Shown here: positions 35,250 through 45,976 of the stretch, one piece after another
Position numbering within the stretch: the stretch's first letter is position 1
Layout: the number at the start of each line of letters is the position of its first letter
Program-made: the position numbers and the translations under genes
Notes under the pieces: model-generated
The model's database searches: none
The model's input: only the letters and a program-made list of their open reading frames with translations
Told to the model about the DNA's origin: nothing
Assembly (NCBI GenBank): GCA_026826555.1
Contig: JAKSZT010053887.1
Location: forward strand, 67,391,346-67,455,345
Reading direction: 5' to 3'
DNA length: 64,000 bases
DNA from: Tolypeutes matacus
Taxonomy: Eukaryota > Chordata > Mammalia > Cingulata > Chlamyphoridae

Positions 35250-36035
35250 GGAAGGTAAGCTATAAGAACAGAGAAATTCATATCACTCCAAAAGGGAACT
35301 GAATTTATTTGGAAGCCTAAAGGCATAATAAAAAAACAATGATTGCCTAGGTTGTGGGAAATTAGGAAACCTGAAGCAAAAATTGAAATGGTAGTCCAAC
35401 TCGAAGTATAAGAGAAAGAATCAGGGAAAGAGACAACTAAGAGAGCCATCCTATAATCTGAGAAAGTCAAGCACTGGCCTCAAAAATTAACCTTACAAAA
35501 GGGCTTGGTTTTAATTGGCTCAAAAAGGAGTACCATATTACCCTAGAGTATTGTTGAAAACATTGACACAATCAACTAACAATTAAAGAAAACTAACAGT
35601 GGAGATTGATACCAAGGAAGAAAAAACAATCATAAGCTTAACAGGGATATCAGGGAAAGAGACAATCGAAGAGAGCCTAGCTAAAGCCATCCTGGAAGTG
35701 AGAAGCAGGCAGGAGAATATGAACATTTCCAATATTGCCCCATTTGAGAAGTGACTTTTCCTCAGAAGCATTGAAGGTCAGAAGGCAGTGGGATGACAAA
35801 ATCAAAGAGTTGAAAGTAAAAAAATAAAAGAAAAAAAGAAAAAAAATGTGAAATAAGAAGCCTATATCTAGGAAAACCATATTTCAAAAAAAAAAGGTGA
35901 AATAAAAAGATTCCAAGATGAACAAAAACTGAGCAAATTATTTGCTAGCATCCCCAACTTAAAAGAAAGGCTAAAGGAAGTTTTTCAGGCTAACAGCAAC
36001 TGGCACCAGACAGAATTCAAACTCTTGGGAATTAG
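35250..36035 (+). mobile_element. Old L1 fragment (ORF1 3' region)
   Basis: The later part (35850-36010: CCTATATCTAGGAAAACCAT, then AGATGAACAAAAACTGAGC, AAAGGAAGTTTTTCAGGC) corresponds to the C-terminal end of L1 ORF1 in sense orientation; compare 37.65-37.78 kb and 49.66-49.79 kb. No open frame survives. A partial direct repeat (TCAGGGAAAGAGACAA at 35421 and 35650) lies within it. Confidence 0.5.
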
Positions 36036-36045
36036 CTCGATCCAA

Positions 36046-38800
36046 TCAAGATGACAGAGTGAGAAGGTACATGTCTCCTTGCCCCAAGAGAAATTTTGAA
36101 CAACTAGAAAGAACTGGCAGAAACATCTTTCTCAAAGCTCCAGAGAACAGAAGCTTGAGGAAAGAAGGTGAATAATAAGTCAAGAAAAAGATTACTGAAA
36201 AATAGTAAGATCATGTACCACCCAGGTTGGCCTCTCCCCCATCCCCTAAGAAGCTCAATGGGGAGCCAGACAATGTTTCTGGTGTATGTCACTGGTCCCA
36301 GTTCTGAAGGGAGCAAAGCCACAATCATGCACACACTGGGATCATGTATATCTGGTACAATCTGACTGGTGACAGCATGTGGGACTGAACCAGCATAGTC
36401 ATGGAAGGCTCACCATCCCAGAACTTGCCTTGTTTTTAAGAGGAAGATCACAGAGCTTTCCTACAGATATACAGTGCAGTGCCTGGGAACTTGAGAGTGT
36501 TCCTAGGAAAAAGGGAATATTTGTATACATATAAATAGGGAGGGTTCCTTGGGCCACATAAGCATGCCCAAGACAAATACTTACGCAGAAAGAATCAGGG
36601 AGAAATCTACTTTTTGGCCTGGAGCTAGTGTCAGAACTCATTATAGGTAAACCCTTAAGGAAAACACATTTATAAGTCAAACTGCAAAGACTGGGAAAGC
36701 CATTTTCTCTATTTTTGTTGTCTCCTGACATCTGGCATTCAAGGAAAGTTCTATCATAATATGAGCTGGATACACACCTAAAGAATAGACACCTTGGAGT
36801 CAAAATTCCAGTCATAAAACATTAAAATATCAAAATGCCCAGGTTTCAACAAAAGATTATAAAGCATACAAAGAAATAGGAAGTGATGGTCCAAGCAAAG
36901 GAGAAGGTTAAAGTATTAGAAGTAATCGATGAGTAAGACCAAACCTGGGACATACCAGAAAAAGACTTTTAAAAAAAATGTTCATAAATATCTTCAAAGA
37001 ACTAATGGAAAACATGAACAAATAACTAAAGGAAATTAGAAAAGTATAGATAAACACAAAGAAAATATCAATGCAGAGATGGAAATTATGAAGAGAAACC
37101 AAATAGAACTGCAGACCAAAGTAAGAGAAATTAAAAATTCTTAAGAGACATTTAATAGCAGTGTCATACTGGCAGGAGAAAGAATCAATGTAGTTGAAAA
37201 AAAGACAACTGAAATCTTCCAGTCTGAGAAGCAGAAAAAAGAATGAAGAAAAGTGAAATGAGCTTGAGGGACACCATCAAATGTACCAATATGCACATTA
37301 TGGGAGTCCCAGAGGAAAGAGAAAAGGCAAAGGGGATATTCAAAAGAAGATAATGGGTCAAAATTTATCAAATGTAATGAAAGACATGCATATATACATC
37401 CACAATGCTCAATGAAATCCCATTAGGATAAAACCAAATAGATCCAACTGTGGCTTATTATAATCAAATTGTCAAATGCCAAAGATTGAGAATTCTGAAA
37501 GCCCCAAGACAGAAACAATGTGACATGTACAAGGGAGCTTCAATAAGATAAAGTGCCCATTTCTCTGCAGAAGCCGTGGAGGCAAGAAGACAGTGTGTTG
37601 ACATACTTGAAGTGGTGAAAACAAGCTAAAAAATGCCAACCGAGAATGTTATATCTGAAAAAGAACTGTCTTTCAAAAATTAGGAAGAGATTAAGACTTT
37701 CTTAGGTAAACAAAAGCTGAGGGAATTTGTAACCACTAGACCAGCCTTAAAAGAGATTCAAAGCAGAGTTCTTCAGGTTGAAAGTGAAGGACAATAGGCA
37801 ATAGACTGAAGTTGCATGAAGATGTAAAGATCTCTGGTGAAGATAATGGTATAGGTAAATGTAAATGCTAGTACGATTTTATACTTTCAGTTTGAAACTC
37901 TTCTTTTTTTACTTACTATAATATCTAAAGACAAACACATAAAATGTCATAAGTCAAAAGATAATGTTCAAATATTTTATATCATAGAAGTTGTATCTCA
38001 ACAGGCATGAGACTGAGTCTTCCATAAGCTGTGAATTCAATAAGTCCAGTTCCATCTGTGTAATGAGTTATGTGGCATTACATGAACCTGAGCCCATTAC
38101 TGCAGTACCATTACTTTGAAAGGAGTTCCTTGATCAGAAGCAATGCTTTAAGGAATGCCATGGAAAACATTCCCTGAGTCCTAAAGTGGTGGTGCTGGCA
38201 GAAATTTTCGGGCAAGAAAGGCAAATCCATATCTAGAATTATTGTCTTATTCAGTGATAATAAATCTTTGTTTCTTCTAAAATAGAATATTTTGTTTTAA
38301 AATAATTACCACAATGTAATGTGTGCTGCTATTTATGAGTGTAGTGTAAAAAGGGTTGGATATTAAGAAGAAAAAACATTTCTTTCAAGGTGTGTAGCCT
38401 TACTGATATTACAGGGATTTTCAAGCACAGAAATGCTTTTTTCCTCAAAAGACAGTGCAGGAAAAAATGTGAGGAAATAGAACTTTAATATAATAACAGT
38501 ATAATGACACACATTAAATATGAAGTCATATATTGCCAATGGAGGAAACAAAAGAGAAAGCCATAATTTACTCAAGTCATCCAAAATAGGGAATGAGGAA
38601 AAAAAAAAAAAAAGGAACACTGAAGAAGTGAGAGGAATAGAAAATAAACCAAAAGTTGACATGTTTAAATGCAACCACATCAATTCTAATTTTATTATTA
38701 TATTAAGTGTAAATGGACAAACAAACCAGTTAAAAGGCAGAGATTTCAAGTCTGGATGAAAAAACAACAATCAACTAAATTTTGTCCACAGATTGGTTGA
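36046..38800 (+). mobile_element. Old L1: 5' UTR, ORF1 and ORF2 start, interrupted by ERV-L debris
   Basis: The 5' UTR starts near AAGATGACAGAGTGAG. The ORF1 region (about 36960-37790) contains a decayed coiled-coil part and the RNA-binding part, with many stops. The ORF1-ORF2 spacer is several hundred bases long, as in old L1M families. The ORF2 start is visible at about 38680-38800 (SVNGQTNQLKGRDF in the plus-strand frame). An ERV-L fragment occupies 37990-38265, in the spacer. It stops abruptly near 38.8 kb, where antisense L1 sequence begins. Confidence 0.6.
37990..38265 (-). pseudogene. ERV-L pol integrase fragment
   Basis: Minus-strand reading through 38230-37990 keeps the residue order of an ERV-L integrase catalytic core but has stops and frame changes, and no flanking LTR. 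It is an old, broken endogenous retrovirus fragment with no coding capacity. Confidence 0.5.
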
Positions 38801-38829
38801 TAATGTTCAAATATTTTATATTATAGTTA

Positions 38830-39200
38830 TTTTTACTGTTTTTTTTTTTTTTACTAACTACTAAGAAATTTTGAAGCCAACAACTAAAATTTTGGATATG
38901 TTTTTTTAACATTTTATTTTTGTCACTTGTGGTTCCTTTATTTTTAATATCTATTAATATGTGTATATATATGTTATTGTTTTTTCTGATGAATGCACTT
39001 TTATCATAATGTGATGTCTCTATTATTATAATATGTTTTTGCCATAATAGTACATTATGTGATATTAATTAAGCCACTTCAGCTTTCTTATGATTGTTTT
39101 TTGGTTTTTGCATTATTTTTCATCCTTTTACTTTTTACCCATCTGTTTCTTTATATTAGATATTCATGTTTTTTAAGTTGTTGGACAAATCTTCTATTTT
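38830..39200 (-). mobile_element. Old L1 ORF2 5' fragment, antisense
   Basis: The plus strand reads as antisense of the L1 endonuclease region: ATGTGATGTCTCTATTATTA, AAGCCACTTCAGCTTTCTTA, CATCCTTTTACTTTTTACCC, ATCTGTTTCTTTATATTAG. The corresponding segment of the intact L1 is at about 18.0-18.2 kb, in the same orientation. Confidence 0.6.
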
Positions 39201-40650
39201 TTAAATTTTTAGTTAATTAAATCCCTTTGTTTTGTTTAAATTTAAATCTTTTTTTCCATATAAAACATTAGTGGGGTATTTTATGTTATGTGAAATTTAA
39301 ACCAAAGATAAGACTCATGCCTTAAATTAGTACATGAATAAATTTACAAAAAAGAACAAAATATACAAACTAGTACACCATAGAAATAATATAGAATTCT
39401 TTAGAAAAAAATCTATGAACAATAAATTATAAGAAGGAAATAAACTTACTATCATTAAAATAAAAAGATTAAATAATAATGAGATAATATCCTCTACTTA
39501 TTTGACTTTAGTGAATAAATATCTAGGGATGACAGGACTTCAGGGAAAGTGGAGTGTTTCATACACTTAGCCTTATCAACTTCATAATTCTAGAGCTTTG
39601 TGTTACACTATATATTAAAACACATAAAACTGAATGTGTACTTTAACTCAATAATATACATTTTATGAATCTAAAGAAACAAAAATGATGTGAGCAACAG
39701 TTTGAATCAAAATATATTCTTTAAGGATTGTTTATATTAGGAAATTTTGGCTTAAATTAAATGTCTAAGATCAAGAAAATATCTGAATAACATGTTATAT
39801 TGTAAGATAGTGTAAGTATAACCTTCAAATAATGCTTTGACCATATAATACTGAAATGAAAAAAATAATTCACCATTATAAAATGGGAGTATTAATGATT
39901 TATAACATCTTATACAGAAGGTTTCAACTTTAATCTCATTTTTATTTACATAACCAGAAAAAAATACAGGTTAAAAACAAACTATTAACATAGCTTATAT
40001 ATTGGTTTGGAGGTTAAAATTGATTGTAATTTTCTACTATTTTATCATTAGGATTTTCTACTTCTTTCTATGTGAAAACAGCTTTATGGATTTGTTCAGC
40101 AATAAAACCTGGGAAATTGTTTTAAAATCATTACCACAATGTAATAATCACATTTAAAAAAACTATTACAATACTAACTAGTATCACTGGCTCATTAAAT
40201 TCAATGGTAGTGTGCACAGCAGACTGAAAGTTAAATATATAGAGAGACCTTGAAAATATTTCAAATGAACTACAAGTTCACTTCAAATCTTTCTGTATAT
40301 AGCAGTTAGATGCTTGTTAATATCTTAACAATATACTTTTGTTTATTTTTACAAGGTGTATTAGTACAATTTTTGAGCTCCTAACACATTGTTATTTTTA
40401 GTTTCATTATATGATTTCAAAACTCTTTTGAAATGAGTTTTTAAACAGTTTAATTCAGACATCAATAGCTTTTGGAAGACTCCTTCAATGGTATATGAAA
40501 ATAATTAAAGAATATATATATGTGCTGGAAACATTGTTGCATTATCTTCAAAATATTGCAAAGATTATGAATACCATGTTTTTGAACATTTTGTTTAAGT
40601 TGGGGGAGGCAAAGCTAAATGTAAGTTTCTTATGTGATGTTGATCATGAT
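39201..40650. other. AT-rich intergenic DNA, nothing recognised
   Basis: No clear element boundaries. 39700-39850 vaguely resembles old L1 3' material. Confidence 0.45.
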
Positions 40651-40654
40651 AGCC

Positions 40655-41204
40655 TGTGTCAAGTCTAATTTGGGGGAGATGATAGATATGGATGATTTTG
40701 CTGCAGAAGACATGGACAGGCTCAGCAGTCATCTCCAAACCCTTGCCTAACCCATTCCTCATTTTCCCTTTTTGCTTCTTTGCATGTAGGTGTTAGTATG
40801 TTTCAATTTCTCAAGAGACTACAAGCATCCTGATGGAATTGTTTGATCTCAACTGTGAAAAATAAGCTCTCCAGAAGTGGAATGACATAGCCCTACCTTG
40901 AAACTGAAACTAGGAACAAGCAGCCCCAGTAGCTTGACAGCATTGAACCTCTGCATAAATGTTGCTTGATGCATGCTTTTTGCTCAATGTTAGGGTCATC
41001 TCCCTCTGGGGTATATAAAAACCCAAAATTCAGGCAGTACTGGTGTTCCTCATCTATGACATGATCAAAGTAGTTGGCCTACCTGGGGAATTGACTATGA
41101 TGGAATCTCTGCCCTTGTTCTTTTGGAAACTTTGTGCTTTCTAAGTAATAAAGTGGTCACTTGATGAAAATTTTCACTTGGCCTGATCCCATGTTCCTAG
41201 AGCA
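40655..41204 (+). mobile_element. Solo LTR, class I (gammaretrovirus-like), 4-bp TSD
   Basis: A 550-bp block from TGTGTCAAGTC to CCTAGAGCA. It has a TATA box TATATAAAA at 41012-41020 and AATAAAG at 41147-41153, in U3-R order. AGCC lies directly outside both ends (40651-40654 and 41205-41208). A 4-bp TSD fits class I retroviruses, although four bases could match by chance. No viral genes flank it. Confidence 0.7.
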
Positions 41205-41208
41205 AGCC

Positions 41209-41720
41209 ATGTAGCAACAGTTATGTGGCTAACATTCCTTAGATCACTTATTTTTGCAAAGCTATTGAGGTGTCATATATTTCTGGGATAAATTGGACAA
41301 AAGGCTTATTGATATAGAAAAATTCAAGTTAAAAATAAAAGGATTTGAGAAGACAGTCAAATAAATAATAATTCTCATGTAATGTTTTAATCATGAATGT
41401 CTCTTACATTTTCCTATAAATTGCTCTAAGTACACAAAGATTAATCATTCTTTTATACATGATATCTACAACAAACTTGAATCATTGGTGAAACTCAATA
41501 TTTGTATATCTTTTGAGCAAAATATAATGATAAAGCTTAATTCAATTCAATGACATGCATATTAGATGCCATTTATTCTTATAATTATAAACACAAATGG
41601 TGGGTAAAATAGCATTTACATAAAATAATTAAATTATATTTGGCTGAAGGCTCCACTGAAAATTTACTAGTATAGAAATTCCATGATTTATTACATAATA
41701 ATTTTGGATATTTTTAGCAA
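41209..41720. other. AT-rich intergenic DNA, nothing recognised
   Basis: No element or gene recognised. Confidence 0.45.
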
Positions 41721-41724
41721 TTTT

Positions 41725-42088
41725 ATGGTGGTGATGCCTGAATGGAAAGTGACAAAAATAAATTAGAAATTTCAGAGTATCAGTCAAAGAAAGCCACAGG
41801 AAGGACCCAGAAGCTAGAAATCAGCTGAAATTAGAAGATGGGGCATACACACAGAGAAAGCAATCACCATGTGACAGATGGCAGAGATGCATAACAATGA
41901 AAGCTGAGGATACCTAAGGATTGTGGCAAACCAGCACTAAAATATTATAGACTTCAGGAAGAAAGCATGGTTATGTCTATGCCTTGATTTTGTCCTTCTA
42001 GTCCCTGAAACCATGAGCTAATAAATACTTGTTGTTTAAGCCAACCTATTCTATGGTATTTGTTATAGTATCTTAGCAAACTAAGACA
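41725..42088 (+). mobile_element. MaLR-like LTR, internally deleted
   Basis: The 3' half is clear: AAAGCCACAGGAAGGACC, ACCATGTGACAGATGGC, GAGCTAATAAATACTTG, GTTTAAGCCAACCTATTC, ending GCAAACTAAGACA at 42088. The start at about 41725 (TATGGTGGTGATGCCTGAA) is tentative and the U3 is shortened. No TSD was found. It abuts L1 antisense sequence on its right. Confidence 0.65.
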
Positions 42089-42089
42089 A

Positions 42090-43010
42090 GGGTGTTGATA
42101 TTTACAAGTATAATAGTGGATTTGTCTATTTTTCCTTTCACTTCTTTCAGTTTTTGACTCGTGTATTTGGACACGGTTGTGAGGTGTATACACCTAAGGA
42201 TTGCTGTATCTTCTTGGATAATAGATCCCATTGTCATTATATAATGCATTCTTTTTTTTTTTTTTTTTTTTTTTTTAAAGATTTTATTTATTTATTCATT
42301 TATCCCCCCCTTGCTGCTTGTGCTTGCTGGGTCAGCTAACCACGCCATGCGGGCGGGCTTGCCTTCACCAGGAGGCCCCGGGAACCGAACCCGGGGCCTC
42401 CCATATGGTAAACGGGAGCCCTACTGATTGAGCCACAGCTGCTTCCCTATATAATGCATTCTTTAGCTCATAATTTACCTTGCTAAGAAATGTGCTTTGT
42501 CAGAAATTATTACAGCTATGCTTTCTTTTGATTAATGTTAACATGTTATATATTTCCCCTTCCTTTTTCTTTTAATCTACCTGTGTCTTTATATTCAAAA
42601 TGGCTTTCTTGTACACAAAATATGTTGGAGCTTCCTTTTCTATCCTCTCTGATAGTCTTTATGCTTTAATTGATGTATTTAGACCATTCACATTTAAAAT
42701 AATTACCGATATACTTGAATTGTTATCCACCATATTTGTTATTGTTTGCCCTTCATTGCTCTTGGAATTTGTTACTTTTTTTGTCTTCCCATCATTTGTT
42801 TTTGCTCTCTCTGGTTTTAATTGAGCAATTTATATGCTTCCATTTACTCTCCTCTCTTAGTATACCCATTATACTATTTTTAACTTTTGTTAACTGCTGC
42901 ACTACAGTTTGTAATATACATTTACAGCTACTCTAAGTCCACTATCAAGCATTATAGTACTTTATGGGTAGTGCAGGTACAATATAATAGAGTATTCCCA
43001 ATTCCTCCTG
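42090..43010 (-). mobile_element. Old L1 ORF2 start and spacer, antisense, carrying a young SINE
   Basis: The plus strand reads as antisense L1 endonuclease: GGATTTGTCTATTTTTCC, TTACAGCTATGCTTTC, CTACCTGTGTCTTTATATTC and, further on, AGACCATTCACATTTAAAAT, then ORF1-ORF2 spacer. The SINE at 42255-42447 splits it; removing it and one TSD copy rejoins ATTATATAATGCATTCTTTA. Confidence 0.6.
42255..42447 (-). mobile_element. Young DAS-like SINE with perfect 17-bp TSD
   Basis: On the minus strand it begins GGGAAGCAGCTGTGGCTCAA (A box TGGCTCAATCAGTAGGG), then B box GGTTCGGTTCC, CGGGGCCTCCTGGTGAAGGC, (AAAT)n and a poly(A) of more than 20. TATATAATGCATTCTTT flanks it exactly (42238-42254 and 42448-42464). 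The tRNA-like head is GC-rich with many intact CpGs, so it has had little time to decay. It matches the armadillo DAS-III head closely. Confidence 0.93.
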
Positions 43011-43109
43011 GGGTTAAAATCCATGAAAACATCAGGGCCTCCTAATTTGAGGCCACTTAGCATTTTTAACTCTTAAGCTAGTCCATCTTGAGCCTCCAGC
43101 AATTCAACA

Positions 43110-43400
43110 ATTACAGTTTAAGTATTACTACCAGCAATTTCTGCTCTTGGGCTTCCCTTCCAGATAAGCTGTGATTCTTTGCATCTGTCTTTCTCTCTCT
43201 AGATTTCTAGGCAGCAGCTTTCCCAGTAGCCTCAATCTTCTGATAGATCTAAGAAAATTTATCATTGTCAGTTTTTCAGCTTTTTCTTGTTTTAAGTAAG
43301 GGTTGAAGTTTTCTAAGCCAGATATAGGATCTTTTTTTGAAAAGTTTATCTATAATTAAAATCTGAAACCTCATTCTACAGTACATTTTGGACATCCCTC
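43110..43400 (-). mobile_element. Probable L1M 3' UTR, antisense
   Basis: CTTGGGCTTCCCTTCCAGAT, AAGCTGTGATTCTTTGCATC and GTTTTTCAGCTTTTTCTTGT follow the order of old L1M 3' UTRs in antisense. It is diverged, with approximate edges. Confidence 0.45.
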
Positions 43401-45935
43401 TAAAAGTCATTTCCCATATAAAAGTGGTGTGTTAAAGGAATATTTGCTTTTGGACATCGTAAGGTCATCAAAATTCAAAATATAATATATATTATTGAGT
43501 GTTAAAAAAGTAAATTGTGAAATATTAGAATGTTTTTCACTTTAATATATTCACTCTTACTGATTTCTACATGTTGTTTAACATTTTCCTCTAAAGCACA
43601 TTAGAATTTTGCCCTCTGGAAAGTAAAACTGTCAATAAAAAGAAGTATAATATTAGAAAATTACACCAAAAGTAAATCTACGTAATATAATTGTTCCTTT
43701 ATAATTAATACAAAACATAGCATGATACTTGATTCTGAAAAACTTGAAGTCTTTATTTTTACTTTTTGTATGTTTTGTATAAGTTTTACTCTCAAAATTT
43801 GTGATAGTAAATTATGTTTTCAAGATTTTTGATAAGATTCTGTCTCTGAAAAATGATGATTTCTGGTCTTCATTTTAAGTTTATCACTGTATATAAGCCA
43901 GACTCCCTTGATGTCCTTATTTAAGCCATGCAAGTAAAAGAAACCAATCAATCCACACATTTGAACATGATATAAGCTTCCTATAATAATACCCTATTGA
44001 TTAACAAACTAATAACTTATAATAAATTAGTTTTGAGAAAACAACAATAACACAAATTAGGAATAATCATTTTAGGTTTGGATTTGGTGAGATACATTGA
44101 AAAGACACATCTTCAATGGGGAAGATTTATTTTTAGTTTTGTGACCAAATTGGTATTTGCTTTTCACCAAAAAATCAAGTTCTTTAGCTTCAATAACTTA
44201 TTTCCAAGAGTAAATGAGATATGACAGATGCTAAATAGACTCCATCAGCATTAAAGTTCTACCAATCTAAAGGTAGCTCTGAAACATTGCACAATAGCAG
44301 TTTGTACTAGCTGTGGCCATTAGACAAGATATGATCATTAAAGAAGACTCACAGGACCCAAAATAATAATGGATTGAAATATAAAGTTTATGGCATGAAA
44401 AATGATACAATACAAAAACAGGGAAGACTTGTTTAAATTGTCCTTCCTTTAGTTGCTGTGTGAGCATATGCTTTTCCTCCTGGATGAGGATCCATTGATG
44501 TATGCATGTAACACATCCGAAACTGGGAACCCATAATGAATATTTGACTGGGATAGAGTCCTTCAGGGGTCTCATAGATATCATGTGCAAATCATAAATC
44601 TGACTCTTATCAATAAATAATGCTGACAGGTTAGTCCAAACAGGCCTAAAATTTCTTGGACTTATTACATTTCATGTTCTGGCCAGGGGTCAGTCCTCTG
44701 AGGGTACAATTCTTTACTTAGCAAAAGAGCTCAGACCAATTACAGGTCTAAAGAAATTGATTCACACAAGACACATAATACCACTGTACACAATAACACT
44801 TATAATAAAAGAAGAGAAAAATAAAAGCATTAATCAAAGCTGTCACAAATATGTGTATAGGTAAGAGAAGAGGAGGGAAACAAAATTACACCAAAAAGAA
44901 GATTTTAAAAGATATTTTTCCTGAAATTCATTTTTAAAATATTATTTATTGTTGATCATGCATTAGTTTAAAAGATAATATTTTAGTAAATAATAAACTA
45001 AATAATACTACACAAAATTTATAATTTATTATAACAGTTTAGTAAATATTTTAAAATTTTCACAATCTTCCTTGGTATAAAATTCAAGAATTTCAAGTTG
45101 TCTGTGTACATTACTAAAACTTATTTATTAATGCTTATAGAGATATAAGTCTTTTCTGACCTATGCTATTATGACAAAACATCACCAACAAAATACTGCT
45201 TCAACTTCAAAAATCATAAAAACGGGTCCTTACTTCAGTCCCAAATTTCTGGATACAAATATGATTTACCTGTACTGGAAAGCTGTGTGTAACTATGGAG
45301 AAATATAAAATAATAAATTCTTAAGAGTAAAGGAAGAATTTGATAGTGTTTTAAATTAATTCAAGATGTTTTTTATTATGTATCATGTCACCCTCCTAAA
45401 TACATTAAATGCCATCTAGATAGATTATGTTGTGTACAACTGTAATGAAATCTTAAAGCAGCACAACTTTTTACAAAGTTTGATTTAGAAGTTTCATTGA
45501 CTAATTAATTGTATATAAGTTCAAGAGGCAAACAAAACATGCAGCAACAATTTCCATTTGCTGACCTAATGATTCAGATTCAAGTATATGGCAAATCATT
45601 GTCTAACTAAATAAGCAAAAGCTCATGATCAAAAAACTCAATGCTAATTTGTCAGTTTCATTCATTAATAGCCTGAGTTTGAATTTCTATAAGAATCAAA
45701 TTCTGAGAATATAGAAATATAGTTTTAGAAAATGATGCAAAAAAAAAAAAAAAAAAAAACTGATAAAAATTATGGCATCAGCCATGGTATTTTCAAATAA
45801 AAATAGTTAGAAAGCTAATATATATCTAATATATATGAATGAGACTATCATCTAGATCATCAAGGAAGAAATAAAATATTTTCATGAAAGTAGATGGCAT
45901 GATTTGCATAAAAACAAAGAATGTATGCCTTTCGG
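43401..45935. other. AT-rich intergenic DNA; possible old LTR at 44.3-44.8 kb
   Basis: 44320-44780 contains AGACTCACAGGACCC and GAAATATAAAGTTTATGGC, wording seen in old ERV LTRs in antisense, but no ends or TSD can be placed. A run of 21 A (45739-45759) looks like an orphan tail. The rest is unrecognised. Confidence 0.4.
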
Positions 45936-45976
45936 TCTACTAAGATAGCGGCATTATAGAATAATAATAATTTTAA

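Noticed and set aside
36399..36815. 138-codon minus-strand open frame
   Set aside because: It is antisense to an old L1 5' UTR.
38363..38770. 135-codon minus-strand open frame
   Set aside because: It is antisense to the L1 ORF1-ORF2 spacer; the hydrophobic phenylalanine-rich translation is what A-rich L1 sequence gives on the other strand.
42255..42447. Functional tRNA gene in the GC-rich tRNA-like head
   Set aside because: The A and B boxes are present, but the rest cannot be folded by eye into a cloverleaf with a clear anticodon arm, and the poly(A) tail and TSD show it is a SINE.
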